Below are positions 11,004-20,519 of a stretch of 64,000 bases of DNA, piece by piece. The first letter of the stretch is position 1. Each line of letters begins with the position of its first letter. The notes beneath the pieces were generated by a model. That model did not search any database. It was given only the letters and a program-made list of their open reading frames with translations, and had not been told where the DNA came from. The stretch comes from Pycnopodia helianthoides (lineage: Eukaryota > Echinodermata > Asteroidea > Forcipulatida > Asteriidae). The translations under genes were made by a program, and so were the position numbers. Where the stretch lies: positions 13,928,009 to 13,992,008 of the forward strand of contig CM063247.1 in assembly GCA_032158295.1 (NCBI GenBank), read 5' to 3'.

Positions 11004-11672
11004 TTCGCTGAGATTTTCTTCCTCGGTGTTCGGACCAGTTTCTTCAGCTCATGTGGACAATGGGGTTGGGGTGTACCACGAGGGTCTATGGGTTTTGACA
11101 TTTTCTCTAATTGCTTCTGTATAAGCCGGCTGAAGAGGTAATTTCCGTCCCAGTTAAGATGAAGTCCATCTTTAGCAAGATGGCATTCATGGAACATGTC
11201 ACTGAAATCTAAAAACTTGCAATGTGAAAAATTGTGACAAATATTGGCCAGCTTAATATTGTGCATTACCCGAGATAGATTAAGTCGGCTATCATCTGAA
11301 CGGGGTAAAATACCACTTACCACTATCTCAGTAAGGGGGAAGTTTTCCCTTACAGTGGTAAGTAGTCTCCTGTAGGCTTGGATGTTGCTGTGAAGGAAGC
11401 CCTGTTCAAGGTTATTTGTTCCGACATGCAAAAATATAACGTCAGCAGTATGCAACTGATGGGCGTTATTAATAACATACTGACGAAGAATTTGCACAGT
11501 TGCCCCTCGACGAGTGTGCACGTCTGGGCTCAACAGGCAACTGTCAAAGTTCTCCCGCAAGTATTTAGTAAGGGAGTCACCCAATATCAGAGCACTAATC
11601 TTTCGAGGTGGTCCAAACACAGGCTGTTGGGATGGTAGCTGTGGGTCTGGCCATTTCAGAGGTCGGCCTAAC
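10955..11672 (-). CDS. SGNH/GDSL-hydrolase-like domain, 5' half of the same frameshifted ORF
   Basis: The exon appears to start at 11672 after a good acceptor (TTTGATTATTACAG). All four SGNH blocks are visible: GDSLTKYL (nucleophile Ser), RRGATVQ (Gly), FLHVGTNN (Asn) and KDGLHLNWDGN (Asp-x-x-His). This is the fold of small esterases. Such domains also occur in ORF1 of some CR1/L2-type LINEs and in many uncharacterised invertebrate multi-copy proteins. The frame ends at a stop at 10955-10957 after a Lys/Arg-rich stretch, where the CXC frame takes over. The catalytic set looks intact. Whether it hydrolyses a lipid or sugar ester cannot be told. No reverse transcriptase or terminal repeat was found nearby, so element class is open. 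Confidence 0.6.
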
Positions 11673-12319
11673 CTGTAATAATCAAACAAATAAAAATAAA
11701 AATTGTCAACAAAAGTACATTTTGAAAAAAAAAGATCGAGACGCGTCAAAAGGCAGCCGTCATTGTCTAGTTCCCTGTCTCTAATTAGTGATACAGCTTC
11801 ACTCTTAGTGATGGACGCCTGACTATTTTCCTTTGTTTTGTTTTTTTGTCGGGGAAAACTTACGTGAATTTGCGTTCGTTTTCAGAGTTTTTAAGTTGAA
11901 ACTGACTTGTTTTATAAGAAACAGTTATGAAATGAATTAATTGTCTTAGAAATTGTGGCTTTTAAGTCAAGAAGTCGCCAAAATGTAGAATTAAATACCA
12001 AAATGCGTAACTTGTTTTACTATGTTATCAGTAGCACATATGTACGTGTTAAACTCAATTAATTTTCTTTAAAAGCTGTTTTTCGAGTTAACTTGTACTT
12101 TTCAGTTGAATCTTTTTGGAGAATGATTTTTATTTAGAGTAATAGATCGGTATTAGCAATGTGAAGGTGTTCTGTAGTGTTTTGAGCCGTTATTGTGATT
12201 TTTATTTCGGAAAATGTTACAATTTTATGACTTTTTACGGCGTTTTTATTTTTTTTCCAACTTTTTTCACCAAAATTAACGAGCATACGTTTCAAGCGAT
12301 TTTAAAAATTAAAAGACCG

Positions 12320-12427
12320 AAAAATGATTTTTTTTTTTTTTTTTTTTTTTTTCATACAAAAAAAGTGAGAAAATTAACGAGCGTCCGTTTTGAGTGATTT
12401 TAAAAAATTGAAAGACCGTAAAATTTC

Positions 12428-12462
<35 letters not shown>

Positions 12463-12640
12463 AAATTTTGTCTCTCTCCCCTGCACCACCTCCACCACCT
12501 CCTCCACCTCCCCTCTCGGTGTCGTCCCCTCCACGTGGCCTCCCCCTCCGCCTGTCCTCTCGGTGTCGTCCCCTCCTCGTGGCCTCGCCTCCTGTGGGTC
12601 TCCTCCTGTGGGTCTCCTCCTCGTGCGCCGTTCACCTGTA
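12320..12640. repeat. Poly-T tracts and a C-rich minisatellite
   Basis: Two T-runs (about 12328-12351 and 12430-12458) sit in near-duplicate contexts (TTTTAAAAATTAAAAGACCG and TTTTAAAAAATTGAAAGACC). A C-rich block follows, with CTCTCGGTGTCGTCCCCTCC twice (44 bp apart) and CTCCTGTGGGT repeated. Predicted Arg/Gly or Pro/Ser peptides across it are repeat artefacts. Confidence 0.8.
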
Positions 12641-12649
12641 ATACAATCA

Positions 12650-12750
12650 TAGAAACAAACAGAGTTAGATAATGCACATATCGGGGCTCGAACCGCGTAC
12701 CTTTGCCTTAACGTTCCCGCGGCCTTGTCCACTTGGCCACAGCTAGACTG
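12650..12750 (-). mobile_element. tRNA-derived SINE head
   Basis: On the minus strand it reads GTGGCCAAGTGGACAAGGCC (A box) and, about 35 nt later, GCGGTTCGAGCCCC (B box), the internal pol III promoter of a tRNA. The acceptor ends do not pair, so this is not a functional tRNA gene. Confidence 0.65.
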
Positions 12751-12759
12751 AGCTTATTT

Positions 12760-14935
12760 CGAATTTATGGAACTGATGAATATTAGAACCACGTGTTGTA
12801 TCGTAATATATAGTAACACTCGTAAAATATTTGCATAAAATAGCGCCCTCTGTTGGTAGAAAATGTCCAGTGGCCTACTGAAAAAAAATGTGTTTGCTGT
12901 TTTTGATGAGGTGAAAAATGTATGTTTCAAATAAAATTGTTTGTTGTTTTTGACAAAATTAAAAAGAGTGTTTTATTTGTATATCTTTCTTTTTAAACTA
13001 AAGTAGGCCATAAAGTCTAATTTAAATAAAATTTAACCCTACACGGTTCCAACCCCAAACCCAACCATTTTGAGCAGTCAAATTCACTTCTAAAATTAAA
13101 GACAACAATAGAAAGAACACATGGTACAAGTATATTCAATTCATATTCTCAATTTTTTTATTAAAAAATTATAGTAATATTTTAAAAGAGGCATTTCAAT
13201 ACAAACTGGACAAAAATTAAAAAGCAACAAATTTTAACACCCGACAAGATTTAAAAGATGAAAATAAATTTAAAAAAAAGTTTGCATCATATGGTTGAGC
13301 ATACTGTAATGTTCATTGCAATAAACTTGTAGAAAATGAACCAAGAATGGGTTGTGGATTGATCCAAGTCTATAAAAAAATATTTGGTTCAGTAATAATA
13401 CCAAAAAGGCAAGAGTTTTTCCTTTACAAGGTCCCTTTGGTTATGTAACATTGATTAGCAAAAAACAAGATGGCTACACCATGACCATAAATTTAGATAC
13501 ATTATTGTCTATTTTTGGAATGACAGAATGTCATGCCGTCCAAGTAATTAAATCATAAGTTTTCTACTTCACACAAAACAAACATTTGTATTAATTTACT
13601 ATGTAAACATTCAAAGATAATATTTTAATCTTATTTTTAATGATAGGCTTTATCAGGAAAGTTCACCAGGCCTACAAAAAAAGTTGTTTCCTGTAACATG
13701 CTAGAAAAAAAAAGAGGGTCAGTAATCGAGGGAGAAAAACAAAATAATTTTGGGACACGTTTTTTACATGTGCACATCAATAGAAAAAATTGACCTGAAG
13801 CCTGCAACTATTTTGTAATATTTACTTACTTTGCAGGATGGGATATGACAAAACTGACATTTTTTTAAACGCCTTCAGATTTTAGTTTACAAAAAATTGA
13901 ATAATCAATAAAACAAAACAAATCAAATTGTTGATAAATATTTTGGGGTCAGCAGGTTTTTAAATGACCGGTTGTCTTTTTGTATGTGTTTGATTATTTT
14001 CTTTTATGGAAGTATCATCAGGCAAATTATTTGATCACAGGAAAAAAAACATGTTTTGTTAGGCCCCATTGGTGTTTGAATGAGTCAATAATTTCCTGTC
14101 CTCTCGTTTTCAGTAAACACACTGTAAAAAATTCAAACAATCTGGTGGTCACAGTTGGGCCAAACAAAAAGTTAGTTATGTTTCCTGCTACACTAAAACA
14201 TTAAAAAAATAAAAAGGAGGTGGTTGGTGAGCAACATTTACTTTTTCAGTCTGGCCAGACAAAAAGTTTGTCATGTTTCTTGATACACTCACAAAAAAGA
14301 GCTGTTAGGTGGACATCATGGTTTTTTTTAACAGTTAGGCCAAACAAGTTTACCATGATACACTTTAAAAAAACTAGGTAGGTGGTCAACAAGTTTTTTC
14401 AGTGTTATTTTTTTTGTCACTATTCAGGATGATTTTTTTCCTTTGCCATCAATAACTGCTATTGCTAAACTGTCCCTACATAAAAGATCAAGGGAAAAAA
14501 TAACATTTCATTTTAAATAAAAAAATTGCATATCTAAAATAATATTTTTTTCAATGTTTTCCACTCCAAAAAAGAACAATGGATAACTGAAACAAATACA
14601 CAAGACTAACAATATGATGGAAAAGTGTTACAAATGTCAAATGAATCAAACTGTAAAAAAAAAAAAAAACATTACCAAGAAAACAAATATATATAAAAAA
14701 AAACATAACAGTTGTTTCTCACAAAAGAAACGACAAAATTTAACTAATTGAAAAAATTAGGTAGACAAAGAAGTTTTTCTGTTACACAACCGATTTGATA
14801 ATGGGGTAGCGTGCATTGCTTATGCAATTTTTGTGTGAGCAGTGGCAAGAAAAATTTGTCTCCTTGATTCATCTTTATTTTTGGCTCCCCCCCCCCAAAG
14901 AAAATACTACCATTAATTATAAACAAAGGATTCTA
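12760..14935. other. AT-rich non-coding DNA
   Basis: No ORF, splice-flanked block or clear repeat. TTAGGCCAAACAA and GGTGGTCA-type strings recur loosely between 14050 and 14400. A CTCF-like TAGCGCCCTCTGTTGG lies at about 12841. Confidence 0.5.
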
Positions 14936-14938
14936 ATA

Positions 14939-15724
14939 CTAAGCCTTGGTTTCTACACCCTTGACAGCATCAGCAAAACCTACACGGTTGTTCACTAGAT
15001 CAAACTCGGAGTAGTATTTGCCAATAAAGATGTCACCGAGGATCCAAAAAAGGCCCAGGGTTTTAGAGATGTCCATTCCGATAAATCCACTCGGGCAAAT
15101 TGTCTCTCCCATCTCAGTTTCCTAATATGCAAGAAGAGAAGAAGATTATTTACCCCAGTTATACACCAGAAGAAGACCCAAGAGTAATGGTCAGAGTACA
15201 AACCAGCACTTCTCAGAGCCACTATGGCCACCTAAGCAGTTATTGGTCTGTCAGGGCAAACGAGCCAACCACGAGGCAATCTTGAGCCTGCTTGAACTGT
15301 ACCCGACCAGTGTCTGTGTTAAACTATTTTGTATGACTCCCAACTCATTCCTAAGAGCCATGGCTACACTGCAGTTTAAGGCATTTGTAAGAGAAACTAA
15401 TAATTCTGTGAGGACCTTGATATTTTGCAAAACATATGTTACAGGCAAGTCCCAAAAGTTTGGTCATACATAAATCATTCAAGAAAAAGTAGGTCATGAA
15501 TTTCCCACAAGCTTCTGGCTATTGTTGAATCCAGTGTGGAGTGAGCATGATTTCCAGTTGGAATACGTCACACTGTAAACAGGTTTGGCTTTGTAGTACT
15601 AATTTGACCAAACAAAAACCCAGAAGTTGGACTTGGATGGATTTGGGTTAATTCTTTCTCATAATTACCTTCAAGACATAGTCATTTGGTGCCAAAACGA
15701 AGTCTTCTCCATTGATGGTGCACA
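14939..15724 (-). pseudogene. CTSD: Last two exons of a cathepsin D-type aspartic protease (gene fragment)
   Basis: Exon 15669-15724 encodes CTINGEDFVLAPNDYVLK and ends at GTAATT. The terminal exon 14939-15121, in phase 0, encodes [17 protein letters not shown], then [14 protein letters not shown] and [13 protein letters not shown], and stops at 14939-14941. This is the unmistakable C-terminal end of the second lobe of cathepsin D/pepsin-family lysosomal proteases, with the hallmark WILGD and NNRVGFA. Neither catalytic Asp-Thr-Gly motif nor any other upstream exon is visible in 15.7-24 kb. The next coding piece on this strand is a FLAD1-type exon in the wrong phase. The exons themselves have no stops and good splice sites, so this is either a recent partial duplication or a gene whose 5' exons are displaced or mis-assembled. 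Confidence 0.7.
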
Positions 15725-15794
15725 CTACAAAAGAAAAGACAATTACAGATTAAAAAAATCAATATTAACTATGAATGACAACTTCATCACTACT

Positions 15795-16190
15795 TAAAGG
15801 AACATTACAGAATTGGTAAGAAAAAAACTTGTACTAAAAAAATATATATACTTTTTGATCACAGATTTACATAAAACTTACACAGTCTAATGATGATGAT
15901 AGTAGAAAACACTCCTTGAAATATTTCTGTCTGAAATGCCATATTTGATGAGAAATGAATAAACTAATTTTCTGATTGGAGTTTATCGCTCAGTGAGCGT
16001 TTTATTCATTTTTTGAATCTGTATGATTTCATGCAAATGTGGTTTTTCACTATTTTCTCATGACCCAGATGGCCGATCGATCTCATACTTCTACAGGTTT
16101 GTCAGTTTATGTAATGGTGGATTACATAAAGTGCTTACACTGCCAGCAACTGTTTTGTTAGCAAAAACCAATTCTGTAATGTTCCTTTAA
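15795..16190. mobile_element. Inverted-repeat element, ~395 bp
   Basis: The ends are inverted copies of TTAAAGGAACATTACAGAAT. The internal sequence has no coding frame. Sits in the gap between the CTSD-type and FLAD1-type exons. Confidence 0.7.
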
Positions 16191-16209
16191 AAGAGATTTT
16201 TCCAGTTTT

Positions 16210-17033
16210 ACTAAGGCCAAGTAAAATAAGTAACATGTTTCTCGTCCGGCCTTTACAAAAAAAGGAGGAGTCGGGGCTTTTTTGCTATTTTTTTCAAGAT
16301 GGCAGCCATGCTAAATATGGCTGGCCAAGGTATATTTATTCACAGATTTTGTGCTATTTGAGTATAATGATGCAATGTATGACAAAACAAATGATTTGTA
16401 TCATTTAAGTCCATTTACTAACACACATATTCGCATGTTTCCGCACGTACAAATATTAAATTTAAAGCAACAAATTTGTCACAGAAAACAATGAAAATCA
16501 ACTGTTCTTTACGTCGTTGCTAGGTGCCCTGGGCGTTAATGGAGGTAGTTCGCCTACCTTGCCATAAAAACGAAGTGCTGGGAACCAAATTGCACAGAAA
16601 GCAAGGCGCAGTTTCCAGTCGTTTCAAGTTTCAAACTTGTGCGAAATAAACTATACGACCTACTAAATTTGCCACTCCGCGCAAAACCTGATAGCGCCCT
16701 CTTTGACAAAAAGTTGCCAGTCTATGTTTAAACACTTCTGACTGTTAATATCACACGTTTAAACATGGCCATGTGATGTCCTCTTGACCAATCAGAATGG
16801 ATAAGCTGTCCGAGGTATTTATGAATATAGAATACTACGAATGGCTGTTGTTTTGCAAAGGTGAAAAAATAGTCAAGACAAATTCTAAGGGAAAAAAACC
16901 CAAGGAACTTCGTTTTATTTTTTTTTCCCCCTTTTGTTTTGCTTTTTTAAAAACAGTAAATAGTAAAAAAGGAGGCGGCGGCCAAGTAGGAATGAGGAGC
17001 ATGTAAGTTTTTTTACTTGGCCTAAAGCCTAAA
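16210..17033. mobile_element. Inverted-repeat element, ~825 bp
   Basis: CTAAGGCCAAGTAAAATAAG at the left pairs with TTTTTTTACTTGGCCTAAAG at the right. AGGAGGAGTCGGGGC and GGAGGCGGCGG occur just inside each end. A Lys-rich ORF within has no family match and is probably chance. Confidence 0.55.
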
Positions 17034-17171
17034 GTGTCTCCCACCAAGCAGAGCTTTGAATCCTACTTATCAAATCAGAACTGTAGGGGAGTGTGGTGGT
17101 GGTTGGGGGTGGGGGTGGGGGGTGGGAGGGGGGGTGATACTTAAAAAGAAATGTCTGTTCTCTCTACCAAC

Positions 17172-17303
17172 CTTGAGGGACAGGGAAGCTCTCATTAGGA
17201 GTTGAGGTATACCAGGGAAGATGTAGACATTTCGAACACAGATCAATGGGTATGAATGCTGCTCACCAGTCTTGAGATTCAAAAGCTTCACTGACTGGGG
17301 AAC
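17172..17303 (-). pseudogene. FLAD1: Orphan exon of an FAD synthase (FLAD1)-type protein
   Basis: A 44-codon block starts after TACATGTAG and ends before GTTGGT. It contains LKTGEQHSYPLICVRNVYIF followed by PGIPQLL. This matches the end of the molybdopterin-binding (MoCF) domain of FLAD1, whose signature is FPLVSVRNVYLFPGIPELL in the human enzyme. Neither the earlier MoCF segment nor the following FADS (PAPS-reductase-like) domain can be found around it. Downstream on the same strand come two transposons and then cathepsin D exons, entered in a different phase, so no working fusion is possible. The block has no internal stop. It is a gene fragment, or the survivor of a gene disrupted by rearrangement or mis-assembly. 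Confidence 0.65.
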
Positions 17304-17400
17304 CTACATGTATTAGTTACAAAATGTAGGGGATAAAATAATATCAATAACATTAATAACAATAACAATAACAATGTATCAAAATTTTATAAACCAACTG

Positions 17401-17687
17401 GGCCCAATTTCATAGTGCTGCTTAACCGCTGATTCTTTGCTTACTGCACGAATTTCTATTTCATAGCACTGCTAACCCTTAGCACACGAAAAGGCATGCT
17501 AGCCTCCCGGTGCTTACTGCACAAAAATGAATGACGTAACAATGCAAAATATACATGGTGAACGCACAAGATGACGGCCTTATTTTCTTGCTAACCTGTG
17601 AAATACGCTCATGCTTAAGCAAATTTTTCTGCTACAGTTAGCACAAAAATTTGCTTACTGATAAGCAGTGCTATGAAATTGGGCCCA
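17401..17687. mobile_element. Palindromic MITE, family A (long subtype)
   Basis: Bounded by GGGCCCAATTTCATAGTGCT and GTGCTATGAAATTGGGCCC. Its interior is clearly homologous to the copy at 7614-7900 (GAATGACGTAACAATGCAA, CAAGATGACGGCCTTATTT). Confidence 0.85.
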
Positions 17688-18371
17688 GATGCAATGCCTC
17701 AAAGTGCTTACAGAAAAATTCAGTTAACAACAAGCAAAATACAAAAAGTACAACCATAGAGCAAGGACTAAATAAAGGTAAGATAAAGTTATAAATTTGA
17801 TCAAGTCATGAACCCATCGGTTCCAAAGCCCATTCAGGAAGTTGTCAAACTTTGTAGGAATAGGATATGGCACTGCTGCATGCAGCGCAGGTACACCTAC
17901 AAATCACTAGACTTAGAGGGCCAGAGGGATAAAATGTATCTGTATCCAACTCAACTGCCTATTAATAATTCTTTATGAAAAAAAAATAGTAAAAGTATCT
18001 TATTTACTCAATTCAGATATATGTTGGTTTTTTTCTTGGAAATGTGTTATGGTGTAGTGTACTGTGTACTATCGGTAACTGTAATGTCCGGAAATCGGGC
18101 ACAAGTCGTCTCTCTTGGCGTTCATTCCTTGACCTTGCTCTAAATTCAATCAAACCCTTGCTTTATGATCAAACTTACCCGAAATGTCTGAGGTCTGCTT
18201 GGAATTTCAACCCATTCTCTGGCCGGCTGTTCGCTGTGATTCTAGAGTGATTTGATGTGATTTCCGATTACCCGCAGACGACGACAGACAAACAAACTGC
18301 AGCTAGCATTCAAGTGCACCGCTGTTTACGTGCCGGGGGGGGGTGGCACAGACATAATAACTTTAGACGTA

Positions 18372-18387
18372 CAGCAGGGGGCGCTAG
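18372..18387. promoter_or_regulatory. CTCF-like motif
   Basis: CAGCAGGGGGCGCTAGA agrees closely with the vertebrate CTCF core (CCACCAGGGGGCGCTA type). Binding in this organism is inference. On the minus strand a possible 5' exon ends at 18179 before GTAAGT, about 190 bp away. Confidence 0.35.
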
Positions 18388-18609
18388 ACTAAAATTTTGG
18401 ATTTTCTGAAACCATGGGCTGAAGTAATAACGCGTCAACACTTTTCAGGAGATATTGACCCGATGATTGATTTTAAAATAAATGATGAATTTTTTGAAAT
18501 CTCTTTCAAAAATATAGAAATTCACAGACAAATAAAGTTGCAAAGCAAATAAATTACATTTCATTTCCAAACATGATTCGTTCCCTTATAGGCAGAGTCC
18601 TCTACCCAG

Positions 18610-19113
18610 CAGCGGCGTAGCCAGGACTTTTCAGTGGAGGGGGGGGGGGGGGCACAGGGGGGGAATTACTTTCAAGTGGGGGCCCATGGGGAATGGGTTT
18701 GTCAGTGGTAGGGGTCATGTTTTTTTTATTTTGGGAGGGGGACGCTCGGGGCCACCATCCTCTTATATTCTTGGCATTTTGTGGCCGCGGCAGTGATCCC
18801 GATCGTACGGACCTATAGGTGGGGGGGAAATCTGGAAAAAATCTTCGTTCGAACAGAAATTATCTTCGTTCAAACGAAAATTATTCCAGGATGTTTTTTC
18901 ACCTATGTCCCTCTAGCAGCTCCGTTTATACGGTCGCGATTGTTGATGACTACTAGATTATACAATCACGCATTTTCCTCTTTTTCCCCCTTTTCTTTTC
19001 ATTTGTTATTTTTGTGAGCACTATCGTGTTTTTTTCGTTTTGGGGCACCTGGGGGGGGGCACTGGAAACTTTGGGGGTACGTGGCCCCCGGCCCCTCCTT
19101 GGCCACGCCGCTG
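18610..19113. mobile_element. hAT-like MITE, 504 bp, with 8-bp target duplication
   Basis: The termini are CAGCGGCGTAGCCAGGAC and, inverted, TTGGCCACGCCGCTG. Flanks are CTACCCAG (18602-18609) and CTACCCTG (19114-19121), an 8-bp duplication with one mismatch, as hAT transposases make. The interior is G-run rich and carries no transposase. Confidence 0.75.
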
Positions 19114-19421
19114 CTACCCTGCTTGATCATGCCCATGTCCAACCAGACACACCCAAACGTAATGACTACTAGTCCATCTTCCCAACCCTACCATCAAGCA
19201 TCCTCCCAACCCCGGACCCTGGTTCTCTACCCATCTTGATCGTGCTCATGTCCAGCCAGCCATATACCAGCGTTTTGACAAGTCCATACCTCTACCCTAA
19301 CATTCAACAATCTCATCCCATTCTTCAACTGACTACCCATCAACTTCCCAGTCCGTTGTACAACTCCTCTACCCAGCTTTATCATCCCATGCCTCACCAC
19401 CCATCACCACAGCATGATGAC

Positions 19422-20070
19422 CAGGCGCGGATCCAAGGGGGGGGGCAGGGGGAACGTGCCGCGGGTAAAATTTGAAGGGAAAAAAGAAAAGAAAAACAAA
19501 ATCTTTTTACTAGGCCTATAATGCCTGCAAATTAGCCACAAGTGTGAGTGGTGTCTTTTCCCCCAGCGGCAGGATGGATTTCTTTTTCCTCGTATGCCTG
19601 TTAAATTTGTTACTTTCTGCCAAAATGAATCTTTCATGATTATGTCACTTGTAATTGCTTAGATTTGCACTATAACATAATTAAGCGCTTGAAATCTAAC
19701 GTGCCAATTTGTCCTGGATAAAATATATTTTATGTCTTTCTGGTATTCAAGTGTAAAGACTACCCTAAGCTTGAACTATATTTTTTGAATAAATATGCAT
19801 GAAACCAGATATTGCAGCGACCAGATCCAAACGCAAAATTTGTGAGATTAAAATTTTCTTTGAATAAAATTAGAAGATTGGTACGGATCATCAGAAGTGC
19901 TTAAAAAGTGTGTCTATTTCTCGGTTTCAGGCACACAGAGGCTTGATTTTTCACCCCTCAAAATGTCAGAGCCCCTGGACCCCACCCATTTTTTGTTTAC
20001 CCTATAAAACAAAATCCTGGTTGCGCCGCTGTGCCCGCCCCCGGTTTCAAAAACCATGGATCCGCCCCTG
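19422..20070 (+). mobile_element. Inverted-repeat element, family B, complete, 649 bp
   Basis: Starts CAGGCGCGGATCCAAGGGG and ends CCATGGATCCGCCCCTG, an imperfect inverted repeat. ATGAC at 19417-19421 and 20071-20075 is a likely 5-bp target duplication. Homologous to 4070-4740. No coding capacity. Confidence 0.75.
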
Positions 20071-20079
20071 ATGACTTCA

Positions 20080-20515
20080 TCCTAACCAGCCCAGCCCATT
20101 CGCTCGTCCCCAGCACCTTACCTTAAAACCAAAGGCGCTGGGATGGGCAAACGTATCGTTAACGTCAATGCTCAGTCCCATGCTCTGTCCCATCATGCAT
20201 CACACTCACACTGCAAGCACTGCACGCATGACGTACTTCCTGAACAAGAATCTGTGCAAGCTTATTAGCCCATCCCAGCGGTCCTGGATAGGCCGCTGGG
20301 GCCAAGCGAACCCAGCCCACTGGCTGACTGACTGCGCAACCTCCCAGCCCATCACCCCAAGCCCTCATCCCTACCAGCCCAGCCCACTGGCCGACCGACT
20401 GTCCAGCGACCTCTCAGCCCATACTACCATCACCCCAAGCCCTCATCCCAACCAACCCAGCCCACTGGCTGACTGCCCGGCCCAGCAACCTCCCCTCAGC
20501 ACTTAGAAATTTTAC
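20080..20515. repeat. Imperfect CCA/AGCCC-rich tandem repeats
   Basis: CCCAGCCCACTGGC(C/T)GAC and ATCACCCCAAGCCCTCATCC recur several times. Weaker relatives lie at 19120-19415, split by family-B and hAT-like insertions. The 112-codon Pro/Ser frame across it is a repeat artefact. Confidence 0.65.
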
Positions 20516-20519
20516 TCAA

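Noticed and set aside
12390..12732. Arg/Gly-rich and Pro-rich frames on both strands
   Set aside because: Lie across poly-T and a C-rich minisatellite next to a SINE.
12660..12745. Functional tRNA gene on the minus strand
   Set aside because: B box is perfect but there is no closed cloverleaf; SINE head is more likely.
17690..17905. Possible exon reading VPALHAAVPYPIPTKFDNFL after TTTGTAG (minus)
   Set aside because: No family match, no clear donor, and it is next to a palindromic GCTGCATGCAGC and a MITE.
20100..20195. Possible first exon MGQSMGLSIDVNDTFAHP with donor GTAAGG (minus)
   Set aside because: Good donor but no downstream exon in phase and no recognisable family; left unannotated.
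20168..20506. 112-codon Pro/Ser/His-rich frame
   Set aside because: Follows tandem CCCAGCCCACTGGC repeats; the peptide periodicity mirrors the DNA repeat.
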